Positions 33,538 to 43,472 are shown, counted from the stretch's first letter. The stretch: DNA of 64,000 nucleotides from Flavobacterium agri (GCF_013401995.1 NZ_JACBJI010000002.1:124001-188000); one strand, 5' to 3'. Translations and numbers: made by a program. Notes: generated by a model from the letters alone, not told the origin.

Positions 33538-34996
33538 AATTCTTTATCGGAAGGCGCACCGTGAAAACCGTGCCTTTTCCGGGTTCGGTTTCAAAGGTAA
33601 TGCTTCCTTTATAATTCTCTATGATGTTTTTGATGATGCCCAGACCAAGTCCCATACCGCTGGTTTTGGTCGTGAATTTCGGCTCGAAAATGTGGGGCGC
33701 GTTGTACGGTTCTATGCCGAATCCGTTGTCTTGTACAGAAATCATCACATTTTCGTCCTCGCGCTGTACTTTTACCGAAACCAGTTTGTTTTCGCGGTGT
33801 TCCGGAATCGCCTGTATCGCGTTCTTGACCAAATTCGTGATGATGCGGATGAGCTGCGTGCGGTCGATCACCGAAATGATTTCGTCTTCCGAACTTTCGA
33901 ATGCGATGAAATCCTCGTTGAAAATGTCGAGCGCCAATTCGACGACCTGAACGACATTCAGCGTCTCGTTCTGTTGCGCAGGCATAGACGCGAAGTTCGA
34001 AAATGCCGAGGCGACTGCACTCATCGTATCGATCTGTTGGATCAACGTCTGACTGTAATCGTTGAGTTTTTGCTTGAGATCGGGATCGTTCGGATCGAAT
34101 TTGCGCTGGAAACTCTGCACCGTCAAGCGCATCGGCGTAAGCGGGTTCTTGATTTCGTGCGCGACCTGTTTCGCCATTTCGCGCCAGGCTTCCTCGCGTT
34201 CCGATTGGGCGAGCTTGACGGCGCTTTCCTCGAGATCGTCGACCATCGCGTTATAGGCTTTTATCAGGGAATCGATTTCGGTGCTGTTCGCCTTAAGATA
34301 AATGCGCTGGTTTTTCTGCATGAAACTCGTCTCGTTGATGCGGTCTGAAATCGTCTTGAGCGTCTGCGTGATATACGTCGAAAGAAAATACGCAAGCCCG
34401 AATCCGATCACGAGCGTAAATCCGTAAACCTGACTCAGACGCAGCAGGAAATTGCGCAATTCGCTTTCGTAATAACTGTCGTCTTCTACATACGGGATGT
34501 TCAAGATCCCGAGCGGTTTGAATTTGTCGTCTTTGATTATGGTGTACGACGAGCGGTTCTTTACGCCGTCCTTGTTGGTGATGTTCACGTAGCGTTTCTC
34601 GATAGACGATTGTACGAGCTTGAGTACCAAAGGCGGCACCGGAGGAGGTATGCTGTCGATCGAAAACGACGATTTGGACGAAATCAGCAGTTTTCCGTTA
34701 AGTCCGTAAATGTTTATCTCGAGGTTGTGGATGTCGCTCAATTCGTGGATCCGATCCTTGAAAATCAACGGAAGATTGCGCGTCGTAAGCGGATATGTCG
34801 TGGTCGACAACACGTAATTGATGTGTTCGGTAATCGCCTTTTCCTTGTTTTCAAGACGTTCCTGATGGTATTCTTTCGCCTCGTTCTTGAATTGGATGAT
34901 CGAAATCGTGGCCAACAAAACCGACGCGATCACGATCAGGACGATCATCGACAGGAAAATCCTGATACGCAGCGATATGTTGAAGATTCCGGCCAT
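33536..34996 (-). CDS. NtrY-like sensor histidine kinase
   Basis: 486 residues. TM1 is about 12-34, a periplasmic sensor domain runs to about 186, TM2 is 187-208, and HAMP follows to about 262. HisKA has the phospho-acceptor His280 in VAHEIKNP. The HATPase domain has an N box (NLVKNAIQAI), DNGFGI and GMGLGLGI. No response regulator lies nearby. The ATG directly follows the hemJ stop codon (TAGATG), so the kinase is translated from the hem transcript. The signal could relate to haem or porphyrin, but that is inference. Confidence 0.92.
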   Translation of the reverse strand: MAGIFNISLRIRIFLSMIVLIVIASVLLATISIIQFKNEAKEYHQERLENKEKAITEHINYVLSTTTYPLTTRNLPLIFKDRIHELSDIHNLEINIYGLNGKLLISSKSSFSIDSIPPPVPPLVLKLVQSSIEKRYVNITNKDGVKNRSSYTIIKDDKFKPLGILNIPYVEDDSYYESELRNFLLRLSQVYGFTLVIGFGLAYFLSTYITQTLKTISDRINETSFMQKNQRIYLKANSTEIDSLIKAYNAMVDDLEESAVKLAQSEREEAWREMAKQVAHEIKNPLTPMRLTVQSFQRKFDPNDPDLKQKLNDYSQTLIQQIDTMSAVASAFSNFASMPAQQNETLNVVQVVELALDIFNEDFIAFESSEDEIISVIDRTQLIRIITNLVKNAIQAIPEHRENKLVSVKVQREDENVMISVQDNGFGIEPYNAPHIFEPKFTTKTSGMGLGLGIIKNIIENYKGSITFETEPGKGTVFTVRLPIKN

Positions 34997-35542
34997 CTAA
35001 CTGTTGTTTTTCTCGCGGATACGTTTGTAGAAGCGGAATCCGAGCATGATCAGAACCGAAAACGCGATGATTCCGACGACTCCGTAAATCCAATCCAAAG
35101 CGTTTTTGAGGATGACCAAAAACACGACCGCGAACAAGATGATCGTCGCGCCTTCGTTCCACAACCGCATGAAATTCGAGGTGTATTTCACTTCGTCGCG
35201 TTGCAGTTGACTAAAGATTTGCTGGCATTTCAACTGGTACAGAATCAGTAAAAACACGAATCCCAATTTCACGTGCATCCACGGTTGGCTGAGCCACTCG
35301 GGCATCAGGTACAAAAGCGAGATCGCGAACAAGATCGCCAAAACTGCCGACGGCCACGTAATGATATACCACAACCGGTACGTCATGATTTTGTACTGCT
35401 TTTGCAGGATTTCCTTCTCGGGCGAGGGTTTCGATGCGGCTTCGATTTGGTACACGAACAATCTTACGATATAAAAAAGTCCCGCGAACCAAGTGATCAC
35501 GAATATCAAGTGAAGCGATTTGAGGTAGTTATAGCTTTCCAT
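34997..35542 (-). CDS. hemJ: Protoporphyrinogen IX oxidase HemJ (CopD/UPF0093 family)
   Basis: 181 residues with four to five membrane helices. His in LKSLHLIFVITWFAGLFYIVRLF and the later WMHVKLG are the conserved HemJ histidines, with Lys in the same helix. HemJ oxidises protoporphyrinogen IX to protoporphyrin IX in the inner membrane. Location two genes from hemH supports this over a copper-resistance CopD role. It overlaps the MATE gene by 14 nt. Confidence 0.85.
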   Translation of the reverse strand: MESYNYLKSLHLIFVITWFAGLFYIVRLFVYQIEAASKPSPEKEILQKQYKIMTYRLWYIITWPSAVLAILFAISLLYLMPEWLSQPWMHVKLGFVFLLILYQLKCQQIFSQLQRDEVKYTSNFMRLWNEGATIILFAVVFLVILKNALDWIYGVVGIIAFSVLIMLGFRFYKRIREKNNS

Positions 35543-36875
35543 CGGATAGTTTCTTCATGGCGAAAAACAGGAAGCTTCCGGTGACCAGCGTGGCAAGCAC
35601 GTCGGCGATCGGGAACGCGACCCATATTCCAAAAATACCAAATTTATCGGGCAAAATCAGGATCAGCGGAATCAGGAAAAATCCCTGTTTGGTCAACGTA
35701 AGCAACAACGATTTCACGGCTTTTCCTTCGGCCTGGAAATACGTCGACCCGATCAATTGGATCGCGATTACGGGCGAGGCCGCGAAAACCCAACGAAGCG
35801 CATTCGGTGTTTGCGCGATGACTTGTGCGTCGTCTATGAAAAGCTTGGCGATGGGTTCGGCGAAAATCAAGATCAGCGTATAAACGACAATGGCCAGAAT
35901 CGATGCCGACCACACCGAGATTTTCACGATTTCCTTGACGCGCCCGTACTTTTCTGCTCCGAAATTGAATCCCGCAATCGACTGGAAGCCTTGCATGATG
36001 CCGTTTACCGGAAACAAAGCGAACATGAGCATTTTGCTGACGATTCCGTAAACCGTCACCGAAGTTTCGCCTCCGTGTTCGAACAATTGATGGTTCAACA
36101 ACACCGACAACGCGCTGATCACGCTTTGGCGCGCCAATGTAGTAAAGCTCAACGCGCCGATTTCACCGGTCAATTTCCAATCGGGCAAAAAGTGACGGAA
36201 TTCGAGTTTGATGTCGCTTTTATAGATGAAATACCACAACAGGTAAAGAAAGCCCATGAGGAACGAAAGTGAGGTCGCAAGTGCCGCTCCGAACACGCCC
36301 ATGTCCATGAATTTGATGAAGGCGACGTCGAAAACCAGGTTCATCACAGATGGCGTGATCATGCCGATCATCGCGTATCTGGCCTTGTCTTCGGCACGCA
36401 TGATGCTGTTCCCCATCGCGCCCAAAGCTTGCAAAGGTCCGGCGAGAAGCACCGGGTAAAAGAATGTTTTTGCAGGTGAGACGATATCGCCTTGCGCGCC
36501 GAAAAGTTTGAGCATCCAATCGGTGAAAAGCAGTCCGGCGAGCATCAGAAGAATCGTCAAAACCGACGTCATCACGATTTGGTGCGCTACCGATTTTTTC
36601 GCCTTCTCTATATTTTTAGCGCCCAAAGCCCGCGACAGCACCGAACTTCCGCCCACGCCGATCGCAAATCCGACCGAAGCCATGAGGAAAATGATCGGTG
36701 TCACGACCGTTAAAGCCGCAATCGCGATAGATCCGATCCATCTTCCGACGAGGATCGTGTCGATGAGCATGTTCACCGTCAGGAAAAGAATGCCCACAGA
36801 AGCCGGGACCGCTTGCCGCAGCAGCAACTTTTTCAAGTCGCCTGTGCCGAAGTCTTCTGCGGCCTGTTCCATCAA
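35529..36875 (-). CDS. MATE family efflux transporter
   Basis: 448 residues with twelve hydrophobic helices in two related halves (the first opens LLRQAVPASVGILFLTVNMLIDTILVGRW). MATE proteins export cationic or organic compounds in exchange for Na+ or H+. It overlaps hemH by 4 nt and hemJ by 14 nt, so it is co-translated with haem genes. Export of porphyrins or a haem-linked metabolite is possible, but substrates in this family cannot be read from sequence. Confidence 0.9.
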   Translation of the reverse strand: MMEQAAEDFGTGDLKKLLLRQAVPASVGILFLTVNMLIDTILVGRWIGSIAIAALTVVTPIIFLMASVGFAIGVGGSSVLSRALGAKNIEKAKKSVAHQIVMTSVLTILLMLAGLLFTDWMLKLFGAQGDIVSPAKTFFYPVLLAGPLQALGAMGNSIMRAEDKARYAMIGMITPSVMNLVFDVAFIKFMDMGVFGAALATSLSFLMGFLYLLWYFIYKSDIKLEFRHFLPDWKLTGEIGALSFTTLARQSVISALSVLLNHQLFEHGGETSVTVYGIVSKMLMFALFPVNGIMQGFQSIAGFNFGAEKYGRVKEIVKISVWSASILAIVVYTLILIFAEPIAKLFIDDAQVIAQTPNALRWVFAASPVIAIQLIGSTYFQAEGKAVKSLLLTLTKQGFFLIPLILILPDKFGIFGIWVAFPIADVLATLVTGSFLFFAMKKLSDGKL

Positions 36876-37903
36876 GCGAAGATTTTATCGGTTTTTGCCC
36901 AATAATTGATCCAGTTCGAAGCGGTTCCAACCCAATCGTCGTTTTCGTTAAGGCACGGAATCGCCAGGAAATCCTCGCCTCCGTGCTCCTTGAAATCCTC
37001 GTTGGCGCGCATCGCGATTTCCTCTAAAGTCTCGAGGCAATCGGCCACGAAAGCAGGCGTGACGACAGCGAGTTTCTTGATGCCTTTTTCGGGCATTTTG
37101 TTGATTTCGATGTCGGTGTACGGTTCAAGCCACTTGTCTCCGGCAAGGCGCGATTGGAACGTGAGCGAATATTTTTCTTCTGGAATTCCAAGCTGTTCAA
37201 CGACGAGTCTTGTCGTCTCGTAACATTGGTGGCGGTAACAGAATTTATGCGCAGGCGACGGCGTGACGCAACACGTCGCATTGATTTTACAGTGCGATTT
37301 GGTGATGTCGGTCTTGCGGATGTGTCGCTCGGGAATGCCGTGATACGAAAACAGCAAATGGTCGTATTCGAAATGCTCAAGGTTTTTCTTGATGAGGTCG
37401 GACAGGTTCTTGATATAATCGGCGCGGTTGTAAAACGCCGGAACGTCGGTAATCTTCATCTGAGGAAATTTTTTCTTGCGGATTTCCTCGGCCAAGACTT
37501 CGATCGTTTTCGTCGAAGCCATCGCGTATTGCGGATAAAGCGGAAAAAGCAACACTTCGGTCACGCCCTGATCGGACAATTCCTTCAATCCCGATTCGAT
37601 GTTCGGTTTTCCGTAACGCATCGAAAGCGCGACCGGAATTTCGGTTTTGGCTTTGACTTTTTCGTGGAATTTTTTCGAGATGACGATCAGTGGCGATCCG
37701 TCTTCGGTCCAGATTTTCGAATACGCGTGACCCGAATCTTCAGGGCGTTTTCTCAAAATGATGCCGCGGACGAGCAACGCGCGCAGCAAAAATGGTACGT
37801 CGATCACGTATTTGTCCATCAAAAATTCGTCGAGATACGGTTTTACGTCTTTTGGATCTGGGGAATCGGGCGAGCCGAGATTGACAAGGAGCACTCCTTT
37901 CAT
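36872..37903 (-). CDS. hemH: Ferrochelatase
   Basis: 343 residues. Typical start MKGVLLVNLGSPDSP, the conserved SYHGIPERHIRK with the catalytic His, and a late glutamate region (ETLEEI). It inserts Fe2+ into protoporphyrin IX to give protohaem. A Cys-rich stretch (TCCVTPSPAHKFCYRHQC) lies near the middle. First gene of the minus-strand hem operon. A 26-nt inverted repeat lies in its upstream region. Confidence 0.96.
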   Translation of the reverse strand: MKGVLLVNLGSPDSPDPKDVKPYLDEFLMDKYVIDVPFLLRALLVRGIILRKRPEDSGHAYSKIWTEDGSPLIVISKKFHEKVKAKTEIPVALSMRYGKPNIESGLKELSDQGVTEVLLFPLYPQYAMASTKTIEVLAEEIRKKKFPQMKITDVPAFYNRADYIKNLSDLIKKNLEHFEYDHLLFSYHGIPERHIRKTDITKSHCKINATCCVTPSPAHKFCYRHQCYETTRLVVEQLGIPEEKYSLTFQSRLAGDKWLEPYTDIEINKMPEKGIKKLAVVTPAFVADCLETLEEIAMRANEDFKEHGGEDFLAIPCLNENDDWVGTASNWINYWAKTDKIFA

Positions 37904-37924
37904 GAAGATTTATTTTTGGATAAT

Positions 37925-38074
37925 AGATGATAGACGGATAGATAATAGACACTCTTGTGTCATCCGAAAAAAATCATCCTAATTATCATCAGTTTTTTAT
38001 CGTTTTTATTACTTGTATTGTAGACGAATCTTGAACTAACCGTAAACAGTCTATTATCTATCCGTCTATTATCT
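37925..38074. repeat. 26-nt inverted repeat flanking 98 nt between hemH and the AraC gene
   Basis: Left arm 37925-37950 and right arm 38049-38074 match at 25 of 26 positions in inverted orientation. The core is TAGACGGATAGATAATAGAC and its complement. A related sequence occurs at 52237-52269. No open reading frame lies inside the 98-nt spacer. Confidence 0.85.
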
Positions 38075-38081
38075 TTTTGTC

Positions 38082-38954
38082 TTAAGCCGAAACATTGATT
38101 GACATCAAATATTTCTTCGGCGTCGTCCCGAACTTTTTTCGAAAAGCCGAAATGAAATGGCTTGCCGTCGAATACCCGATTTTCAAGCCGGCTTCGTTCA
38201 CGTTGTGTGTTCCGTCCTCGAGCAATTTTCGCGCGAATTCCATTTTGTAATCGAACAAAAACGCATACACCGAATCTCCGTAAATCTGCTTGAAACCGAC
38301 TTTGAGTTTCTTGAGGTTAAGTCCGACCTGATCGGCCAGTTCCTGCAATCCGGGCGGTTCGGCCATATTCGCGATGATGATGTCTTTGGCTTTTCGGATT
38401 TTGAGTACATTTTCCTCATCGATCAAAAACGGGCATTGTTCGGCATCGGGATCTTCGGTTCGGTTAAAGTACAAACTGAGCAGTTCGTACGCCTTGCCTT
38501 TGTAATAGAGATTTTTTATCGAAGGATGCAGGTTGAAATGGAACAGCTGGTTGAGCACGATGGCCATCGAAGGCGAAATGTCGGCCTCGTTGTAATATTT
38601 CTTGTCCTGGTTTCCGGCCGATAAAAACGGGATGTGTTCGGCTTCCGACGAAAACAAAGCGTGGAATTTCTTGATCGAGATGATGACCGAAATCACCCAC
38701 GAATTCGGCGCCAATTCAAGGTTAAGCGGCAATTCCTTTTGTGGATTGTAAAGTAAAAGCGACTTCTCCTCACGCAGATCCAAAGCGTATGTGCCTTGAT
38801 TGAAAATGAATTTCGCCTTGCCTTTCAATCCGTAGTGGAATTGGATCAAACCTTGAGAGATCTGGCGTTCGACGCGAAACGTTTCGGTGCCATCGTTCTG
38901 GAAACGAAGCAGGTAAAAATCGTCCTCTATCTTAATGACTTCCTGTGAACCCAT
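38082..38954 (-). CDS. AraC-family transcriptional regulator
   Basis: 290 residues. The N-terminal half is a cupin-like sensing domain. The C-terminal 100 residues hold two helix-turn-helix motifs (LQELADQVGLNLKKLKVGF and VNEAGLKIGYSTASHFISAF). It is divergent from hemA across 226 nt and upstream of hemH on the same strand, so it could regulate either arm of the haem locus. Effector unknown. Confidence 0.92.
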   Translation of the reverse strand: MGSQEVIKIEDDFYLLRFQNDGTETFRVERQISQGLIQFHYGLKGKAKFIFNQGTYALDLREEKSLLLYNPQKELPLNLELAPNSWVISVIISIKKFHALFSSEAEHIPFLSAGNQDKKYYNEADISPSMAIVLNQLFHFNLHPSIKNLYYKGKAYELLSLYFNRTEDPDAEQCPFLIDEENVLKIRKAKDIIIANMAEPPGLQELADQVGLNLKKLKVGFKQIYGDSVYAFLFDYKMEFARKLLEDGTHNVNEAGLKIGYSTASHFISAFRKKFGTTPKKYLMSINVSA

Positions 38955-39048
38955 AGCGATATTTTTTTGAAGTTGGTTTTCGGAATCTGAAGCGTATTTT
39001 ATTTAGAATGATTCTATATAACATCGTTCGGAATGCCCGTCAACGCTG

Positions 39049-39056
39049 CAAATTTA
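39049..39056 (-). promoter_or_regulatory. Candidate -7 box (TAAATTTG, minus strand) for the AraC gene
   Basis: CAAATTTA on the plus strand, 94 nt upstream of the AraC-type start. It implies a leader of about 90 nt. Confidence 0.35.
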
Positions 39057-39151
39057 GCACAAAATAACGTTGAGTGAACCTTTTGCGCCTAAAATCTCCG
39101 ACAGCGACACAAAAAGTCCTTCGAGCGTTATTTTTATCAAATGCTCTGAAA

Positions 39152-39159
39152 TATTTTTG
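39152..39159 (+). promoter_or_regulatory. Candidate -7 box (TATTTTTG) for hemA
   Basis: An exact TAnnTTTG match 21 nt before the hemA ATG. It is expected to drive the hemACDE run. Confidence 0.5.
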
Positions 39160-39180
39160 TGGCAGATTTTGAGGACAAAC

Positions 39181-40437
39181 ATGCATACTATTCACGCATC
39201 GAAGCATCAGACGTTTTATGTCGTAGGATTGAGCTACAAAAAAGCCGATGCCGAGATAAGGGGAAAATTCAGTCTCGACGAAACTGCCAAAGACCGACTC
39301 TTGAGCCAGGCCGCCATGGAAGGCGTAACCGGGATGGTCGTGGCTTCGACGTGCAACCGCACCGAGATTTACGGTTTCGCCGAACATCCGTACCAACTCA
39401 TCAAATTGCTTATCGATAACAGCCAAGGCAGCGTGGACGAGTTCCAACGCGTGTCTTACGTGCATAAAAACGCCGAGGCCGTCCACCACATGTTCCGCGT
39501 CGGGACAGGATTGGATAGTCAGATTCTTGGCGATTTCGAAATCATCAGCCAACTTAAGACGGGATTTACCCAATCGCGCAAGAAAGGGTTGACGAACGCA
39601 TTTTTGGAACGATTGACGAACGCCGTGATCCAGGCGAGTAAGCGCATCAAGAACGAAACCGAGATTTCATCGGGCGCGACTTCGGTTTCATTTGCGTCGG
39701 TTCAATACATGATGAAGAACGTGGCCGATATCAAGAATAAGAACATCTTGCTTTTCGGAACCGGGAAAATCGGGCGAAACACGTGTGAAAACCTCGTCAA
39801 GCATACCAAGAACGAGCATATTACGTTGATCAACCGCACGAAGGACAAAGCCGAGAAGCTCGCGTCCAAACTGCATTTGATCGTTAAGGATTACGCCGAA
39901 CTGCACACCGAACTGCAAAAAGCCGACATTCTTGTAGTGGCCACCGGAGCGCAGAATCCGACGATCGACAAAGCCGTTTTGAACCTCAAGAAACCGCTTT
40001 TGATCCTCGATTTGTCGATTCCGAAAAACGTTGCCGACGACGTCACCGAATTGCCCGAAGTGACGCTCATCCACATGGATCATTTGTCGCAGATCACGGA
40101 CGATACACTTGAAAACCGCAAGAAACACATTCCGGCGGCCGAAGCGATCATCGAGGAAATCAGACACGAGTTCACGGCCTGGACGCACGAACGCAAATTC
40201 GCCCCGACAATCAACGCATTGAAAGAAAAACTCAACGAGATCAAGAATTCGGAACTCGATTTCCAAAGCAAAAAACTCTCGAATTTCAACGAAGAGCAGG
40301 CCGAAATCATCTCGAACCGCATCATACAGAAGATCACGACCCATTTTGCCAACCATCTTAAAGACACGAACACGCCCGTCGACGAAAGCATCGAATGGAT
40401 CGAAAAAGTCTTCAAGATCGAAACTCCGGTAAAATGA
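39181..40437 (+). CDS. hemA: Glutamyl-tRNA reductase
   Basis: 418 residues. The catalytic Cys58 sits in ASTCNRTEIYGF. The NADPH-binding Rossmann domain has LLFGTGKIGRNTCENL. A C-terminal helical dimerisation domain follows. It reduces Glu-tRNA to glutamate-1-semialdehyde, the committed step of the C5 pathway. ATG 39181 is chosen over 39070 because the longer frame includes the promoter box. Its stop overlaps hemC by 4 nt (ATGA). Confidence 0.96.
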   Translation: MHTIHASKHQTFYVVGLSYKKADAEIRGKFSLDETAKDRLLSQAAMEGVTGMVVASTCNRTEIYGFAEHPYQLIKLLIDNSQGSVDEFQRVSYVHKNAEAVHHMFRVGTGLDSQILGDFEIISQLKTGFTQSRKKGLTNAFLERLTNAVIQASKRIKNETEISSGATSVSFASVQYMMKNVADIKNKNILLFGTGKIGRNTCENLVKHTKNEHITLINRTKDKAEKLASKLHLIVKDYAELHTELQKADILVVATGAQNPTIDKAVLNLKKPLLILDLSIPKNVADDVTELPEVTLIHMDHLSQITDDTLENRKKHIPAAEAIIEEIRHEFTAWTHERKFAPTINALKEKLNEIKNSELDFQSKKLSNFNEEQAEIISNRIIQKITTHFANHLKDTNTPVDESIEWIEKVFKIETPVK

Positions 40438-41351
40438 GCAAAGTCATACGAATCGGCACGCGCGACAGCCAACTCGCCTTGTGGCAAGCGCATACGGTCG
40501 AGAAAAAATTAAACGATTTAGGTTATCAGACGGAAATCGTAGCCGTTAAATCTACAGGCGATCTGATTCTCGACAAACCTTTGTACGAACTCGGCATCAC
40601 CGGAATTTTCACCAAAACATTAGACGTGGCGATGATCAACGGCCAAATCGACATTGCCGTACATTCGATGAAAGACGTGCCGACCGCGCTTCCGATAGGT
40701 ATCGTACAGGCTGCGGTTTTGGAACGCGCCTCAGAAAAAGACATTCTCGTCTACAAACACAACAACGATTTTTACCACGAAGACGCTACGATCGCATCGG
40801 GAAGTTTGCGTCGTCAGGCACAATGGCTGCACCGATATCCGCATCACAAAGTCGTCGATTTGAGAGGAAACGTGAACACGCGTCTGCAAAAGTTGGCCGA
40901 CAACGATTGGAACGGAGCGATTTTCGCCTCGGCAGGACTTGACAGAATCGGCGTAAAACCCGAAAATTTTATCGATTTGGATTGGATGCTGCCCGCTCCG
41001 GCTCAAGGCGCGATGGTCGTCGTGGCTATGGAAAATGACGATTTTTGCCGCGAAGCCGTCGGGAAACTGAACCATTTCGAGACCGAAATCTGCACGCATA
41101 TCGAACGCGATTTCCTGAGAACGCTCGAAGGCGGATGTACCGCACCGATCGGGGCTTTCGCCGAAATCATCGACAACGAGATCCGATTTGAAGGCGCGCT
41201 TTTGTCGGTTGACGGAAAAGAAAAACTTGCGATTGAAAAGACGTCCGAAACGACACATTATAAAACCTTCGGACGCGGATGTGCGCTCGAAATCCTCAAA
41301 AACGGAGGAGACGACCTGATGGCGAAAATCCGTTCGGAATTGAACAAATGA
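40434..41351 (+). CDS. hemC: Hydroxymethylbilane synthase
   Basis: 305 residues. Typical start IRIGTRDSQLALWQA, the substrate-binding SGSLRRQAQ and LRGNVNTRL, and the dipyrromethane cofactor Cys235 in GGCTAPIGAF. It joins four porphobilinogen units. It overlaps hemA and hemD by 4 nt each. Confidence 0.97.
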   Translation: MSKVIRIGTRDSQLALWQAHTVEKKLNDLGYQTEIVAVKSTGDLILDKPLYELGITGIFTKTLDVAMINGQIDIAVHSMKDVPTALPIGIVQAAVLERASEKDILVYKHNNDFYHEDATIASGSLRRQAQWLHRYPHHKVVDLRGNVNTRLQKLADNDWNGAIFASAGLDRIGVKPENFIDLDWMLPAPAQGAMVVVAMENDDFCREAVGKLNHFETEICTHIERDFLRTLEGGCTAPIGAFAEIIDNEIRFEGALLSVDGKEKLAIEKTSETTHYKTFGRGCALEILKNGGDDLMAKIRSELNK

Positions 41352-42028
41352 GCCGCGATATCCGCATATTGTCAACGAAAAAGCTCAAATCCGACCAAAA
41401 GCGATTTTTGCTCAATGCGGGATTTTCTATAATTGATGCCGATTTTATCCGCGTGACCGAATTGCCTTTCCGCTTGACGGACGTTGCCGAAAACCTGATC
41501 GTCACGAGCCAGAATGCCGCGAAAGCATTGGCCACGCATCCCGAAGTTCAGGACATCAGGCGAAATCCGGTGTTTTGCGTAGGATCGAAAACCGCCGATT
41601 TGCTCGACGAACTCGGATTCACGGTCCAGGAAACCGCGAACAACGCACAGGAACTCGCGGACGTCATCATAAAGGATTACGCAACTGAAAATTTTACGTT
41701 CTTTTCGGGAAACATCCGCCGCAACGAATTGCCGATGGCGCTCATGGAAGCCGATGTCGAAATGAACGAAATCGAAGTCTATGAAACGGAATTGACACCG
41801 ATTGAAATCAATTCTGAAATAGACGGGATTTTGTTTTTCAGCCCGAGCGCAGTCGAGGGCTATCTGCGAAAAAATAAATTGACCGACCAAGTCTGTTTTT
41901 GTATCGGAAAAACAACGGCGAGCGCGGTCGAAGGAGCGAATCCTTCTGCGATCATGATAATCTCGAAACAACCCACAATAGAAAGTACAATCGCGAAGTG
42001 CATCAATCACTTCAACCAAGAAATATGA
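41348..42028 (+). CDS. hemD: Uroporphyrinogen-III synthase
   Basis: 226 residues with the loosely conserved two-domain HemD fold; recognisable pieces are [32 protein letters not shown] and [13 protein letters not shown]. It closes the ring of hydroxymethylbilane with D-ring inversion. Low conservation is normal. The overlap with hemC and hemE (ATGA each) gives strong context. Confidence 0.9.
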   Translation: MSRDIRILSTKKLKSDQKRFLLNAGFSIIDADFIRVTELPFRLTDVAENLIVTSQNAAKALATHPEVQDIRRNPVFCVGSKTADLLDELGFTVQETANNAQELADVIIKDYATENFTFFSGNIRRNELPMALMEADVEMNEIEVYETELTPIEINSEIDGILFFSPSAVEGYLRKNKLTDQVCFCIGKTTASAVEGANPSAIMIISKQPTIESTIAKCINHFNQEI

Positions 42029-43050
42029 TAAAGAACGACCTTTTTTTACGTGCCCTGAACAACGAAACCGTAGAACGTCCGCCTGTGTGGATGATGCGCC
42101 AAGCCGGGCGCTATTTGCCCGAATTCCGTGCGTTGCGCGACAAATACGATTTTTTCACGCGTTGCCAGACTCCGGAATTGGCCGCCGAAATCACGGTGCA
42201 GCCGATACGGATCGTAAAACCTGACGCCGCGATTTTGTTCAGTGACATTCTCGTCGTGCCTCAGGCGATGAACATCGAGGTGCTCATGAAGGAAAGCGTC
42301 GGGCCGTTTTTGCCGAATCCGATCCGTTCTGCGAAAGATGTCGAACAAGTCATCGTTCCCGATGTCAACGAGACTTTGGGTTATGTTTTCGACGCGATCA
42401 AATTGACAAAGGAAATGCTCAACGATGAGGTTCCGCTTATCGGTTTCGCGGGTTCTCCGTGGACGATTTTCTGCTACGCCGTCGAAGGGAAAGGCTCGAA
42501 AAGTTTCGACACGGCAAAAGGTTTCTGCTTTTCGCAACCCGAAGCCGCACACGCGCTTTTGCAAAAAATCACCGATACGACAATCGCCTATCTCAAAGAG
42601 AAAGTTAAAGCCGGAGTAAACGCCGTACAGATTTTCGATTCGTGGGGCGGAATGCTCTCGCCGGTCGATTATCAGGAATTTTCGTGGCAATACATCAACC
42701 AGATCGTCGAGGCTTTGGCGCCTGAAACAAAAGTCATCGTGTTCGGAAAAGGCTGTTGGTTCGCGTTGAACGACATGGCCAAATCGAAAGCGTCTGCATT
42801 GGGCGTCGATTGGACGTGTTCTGCGAGAAACGCGCGTTATTTGTCTGGCGGAAAAATCACGCTTCAAGGGAATTTCGATCCTTCGCGTTTGCTGTCACCG
42901 ATTCCGACGATCAAGAAAATGGTGCACCAGATGATAGACGAATTCGGAAAAGACAATTACATCGTAAACCTCGGACACGGGATTTTGCCCAACATTCCGG
43001 TCGATCATGCCAAAGCGTTCATCGACGCGGTCAAAGAATATGGAAAGTAA
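42025..43050 (+). CDS. hemE: Uroporphyrinogen decarboxylase
   Basis: 341 residues with the N-terminal signature [18 protein letters not shown] and the later [20 protein letters not shown]. It decarboxylates the four acetate side chains to give coproporphyrinogen III. Last of the overlapping hemACDE run. The next gene begins 1 nt after its stop. Confidence 0.97.
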   Translation: MIKNDLFLRALNNETVERPPVWMMRQAGRYLPEFRALRDKYDFFTRCQTPELAAEITVQPIRIVKPDAAILFSDILVVPQAMNIEVLMKESVGPFLPNPIRSAKDVEQVIVPDVNETLGYVFDAIKLTKEMLNDEVPLIGFAGSPWTIFCYAVEGKGSKSFDTAKGFCFSQPEAAHALLQKITDTTIAYLKEKVKAGVNAVQIFDSWGGMLSPVDYQEFSWQYINQIVEALAPETKVIVFGKGCWFALNDMAKSKASALGVDWTCSARNARYLSGGKITLQGNFDPSRLLSPIPTIKKMVHQMIDEFGKDNYIVNLGHGILPNIPVDHAKAFIDAVKEYGK

Positions 43051-43051
43051 A

Positions 43052-43471
43052 ATGAAGATAGCAGTTCTGGCTTTCGCGTTGGTTTTGTTCATCGGATGCA
43101 ATTCGAAAGAAAAAGCGTTGCTTGGCCAATGGAAAGAAACCGAACAACGCTACGGCGGCAATAATGGCGAAAAGCTTTCCGTCGAGAAAATCGCGAACGG
43201 CAAAGTCTACACGTTCAAGGACGACCACAAGTTGGAGCTCGTCGCCGACGGAGAAAACTACAACGGCGTATACGAAGTGGTGCAAAACGGCCAGCACGAG
43301 ATTCTGCATACGATGACTACCGGTACGCAATCCAATCGGCCGTTCGACCAATATTTCCGCATCAAAATCACCGATAGCGCGTCGACCCAAAAACTGTCGT
43401 TCATCCCGGTTTATCCCGAGAATGAATTGATCTACAGTTCTGGACGCGAAAACATCTATGTGAAACAATAG
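43052..43471 (+). CDS. Small lipoprotein of unknown function in the hem operon
   Basis: 139 residues with a lipobox (LFIGC, Cys near residue 14). The mature part looks like a small beta-barrel of lipocalin type (LLGQWKETEQRYGG, then KVYTFKDDHKLELVADG). Starts at ATG 43052; an ATG at 43040 is in frame but overlaps hemE. Co-transcription with hemE and the acetyltransferase is likely. A role in ligand binding is only suggested by the fold-like pattern. Confidence 0.75.
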   Translation: MKIAVLAFALVLFIGCNSKEKALLGQWKETEQRYGGNNGEKLSVEKIANGKVYTFKDDHKLELVADGENYNGVYEVVQNGQHEILHTMTTGTQSNRPFDQYFRIKITDSASTQKLSFIPVYPENELIYSSGRENIYVKQ

Positions 43472-43472
43472 C

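Noticed and set aside
33500..34348. Plus-strand frame of 282 codons opposite the sensor kinase
   Set aside because: Shadow of the kinase gene; the arginine/valine-rich peptide matches nothing recognisable.
34997..35542. Copper resistance protein CopD
   Set aside because: The gene is translationally linked to hemH through the MATE gene and has the HemJ length and His positions; no copper genes are nearby.
37925..38074. Insertion sequence ends
   Set aside because: Only 98 nt lie between the arms and no transposase or remnant is present; kept as an inverted repeat only.
42046..42867. Minus-strand frame of 273 codons opposite hemE
   Set aside because: Shadow frame; hemE motifs are complete on the plus strand.
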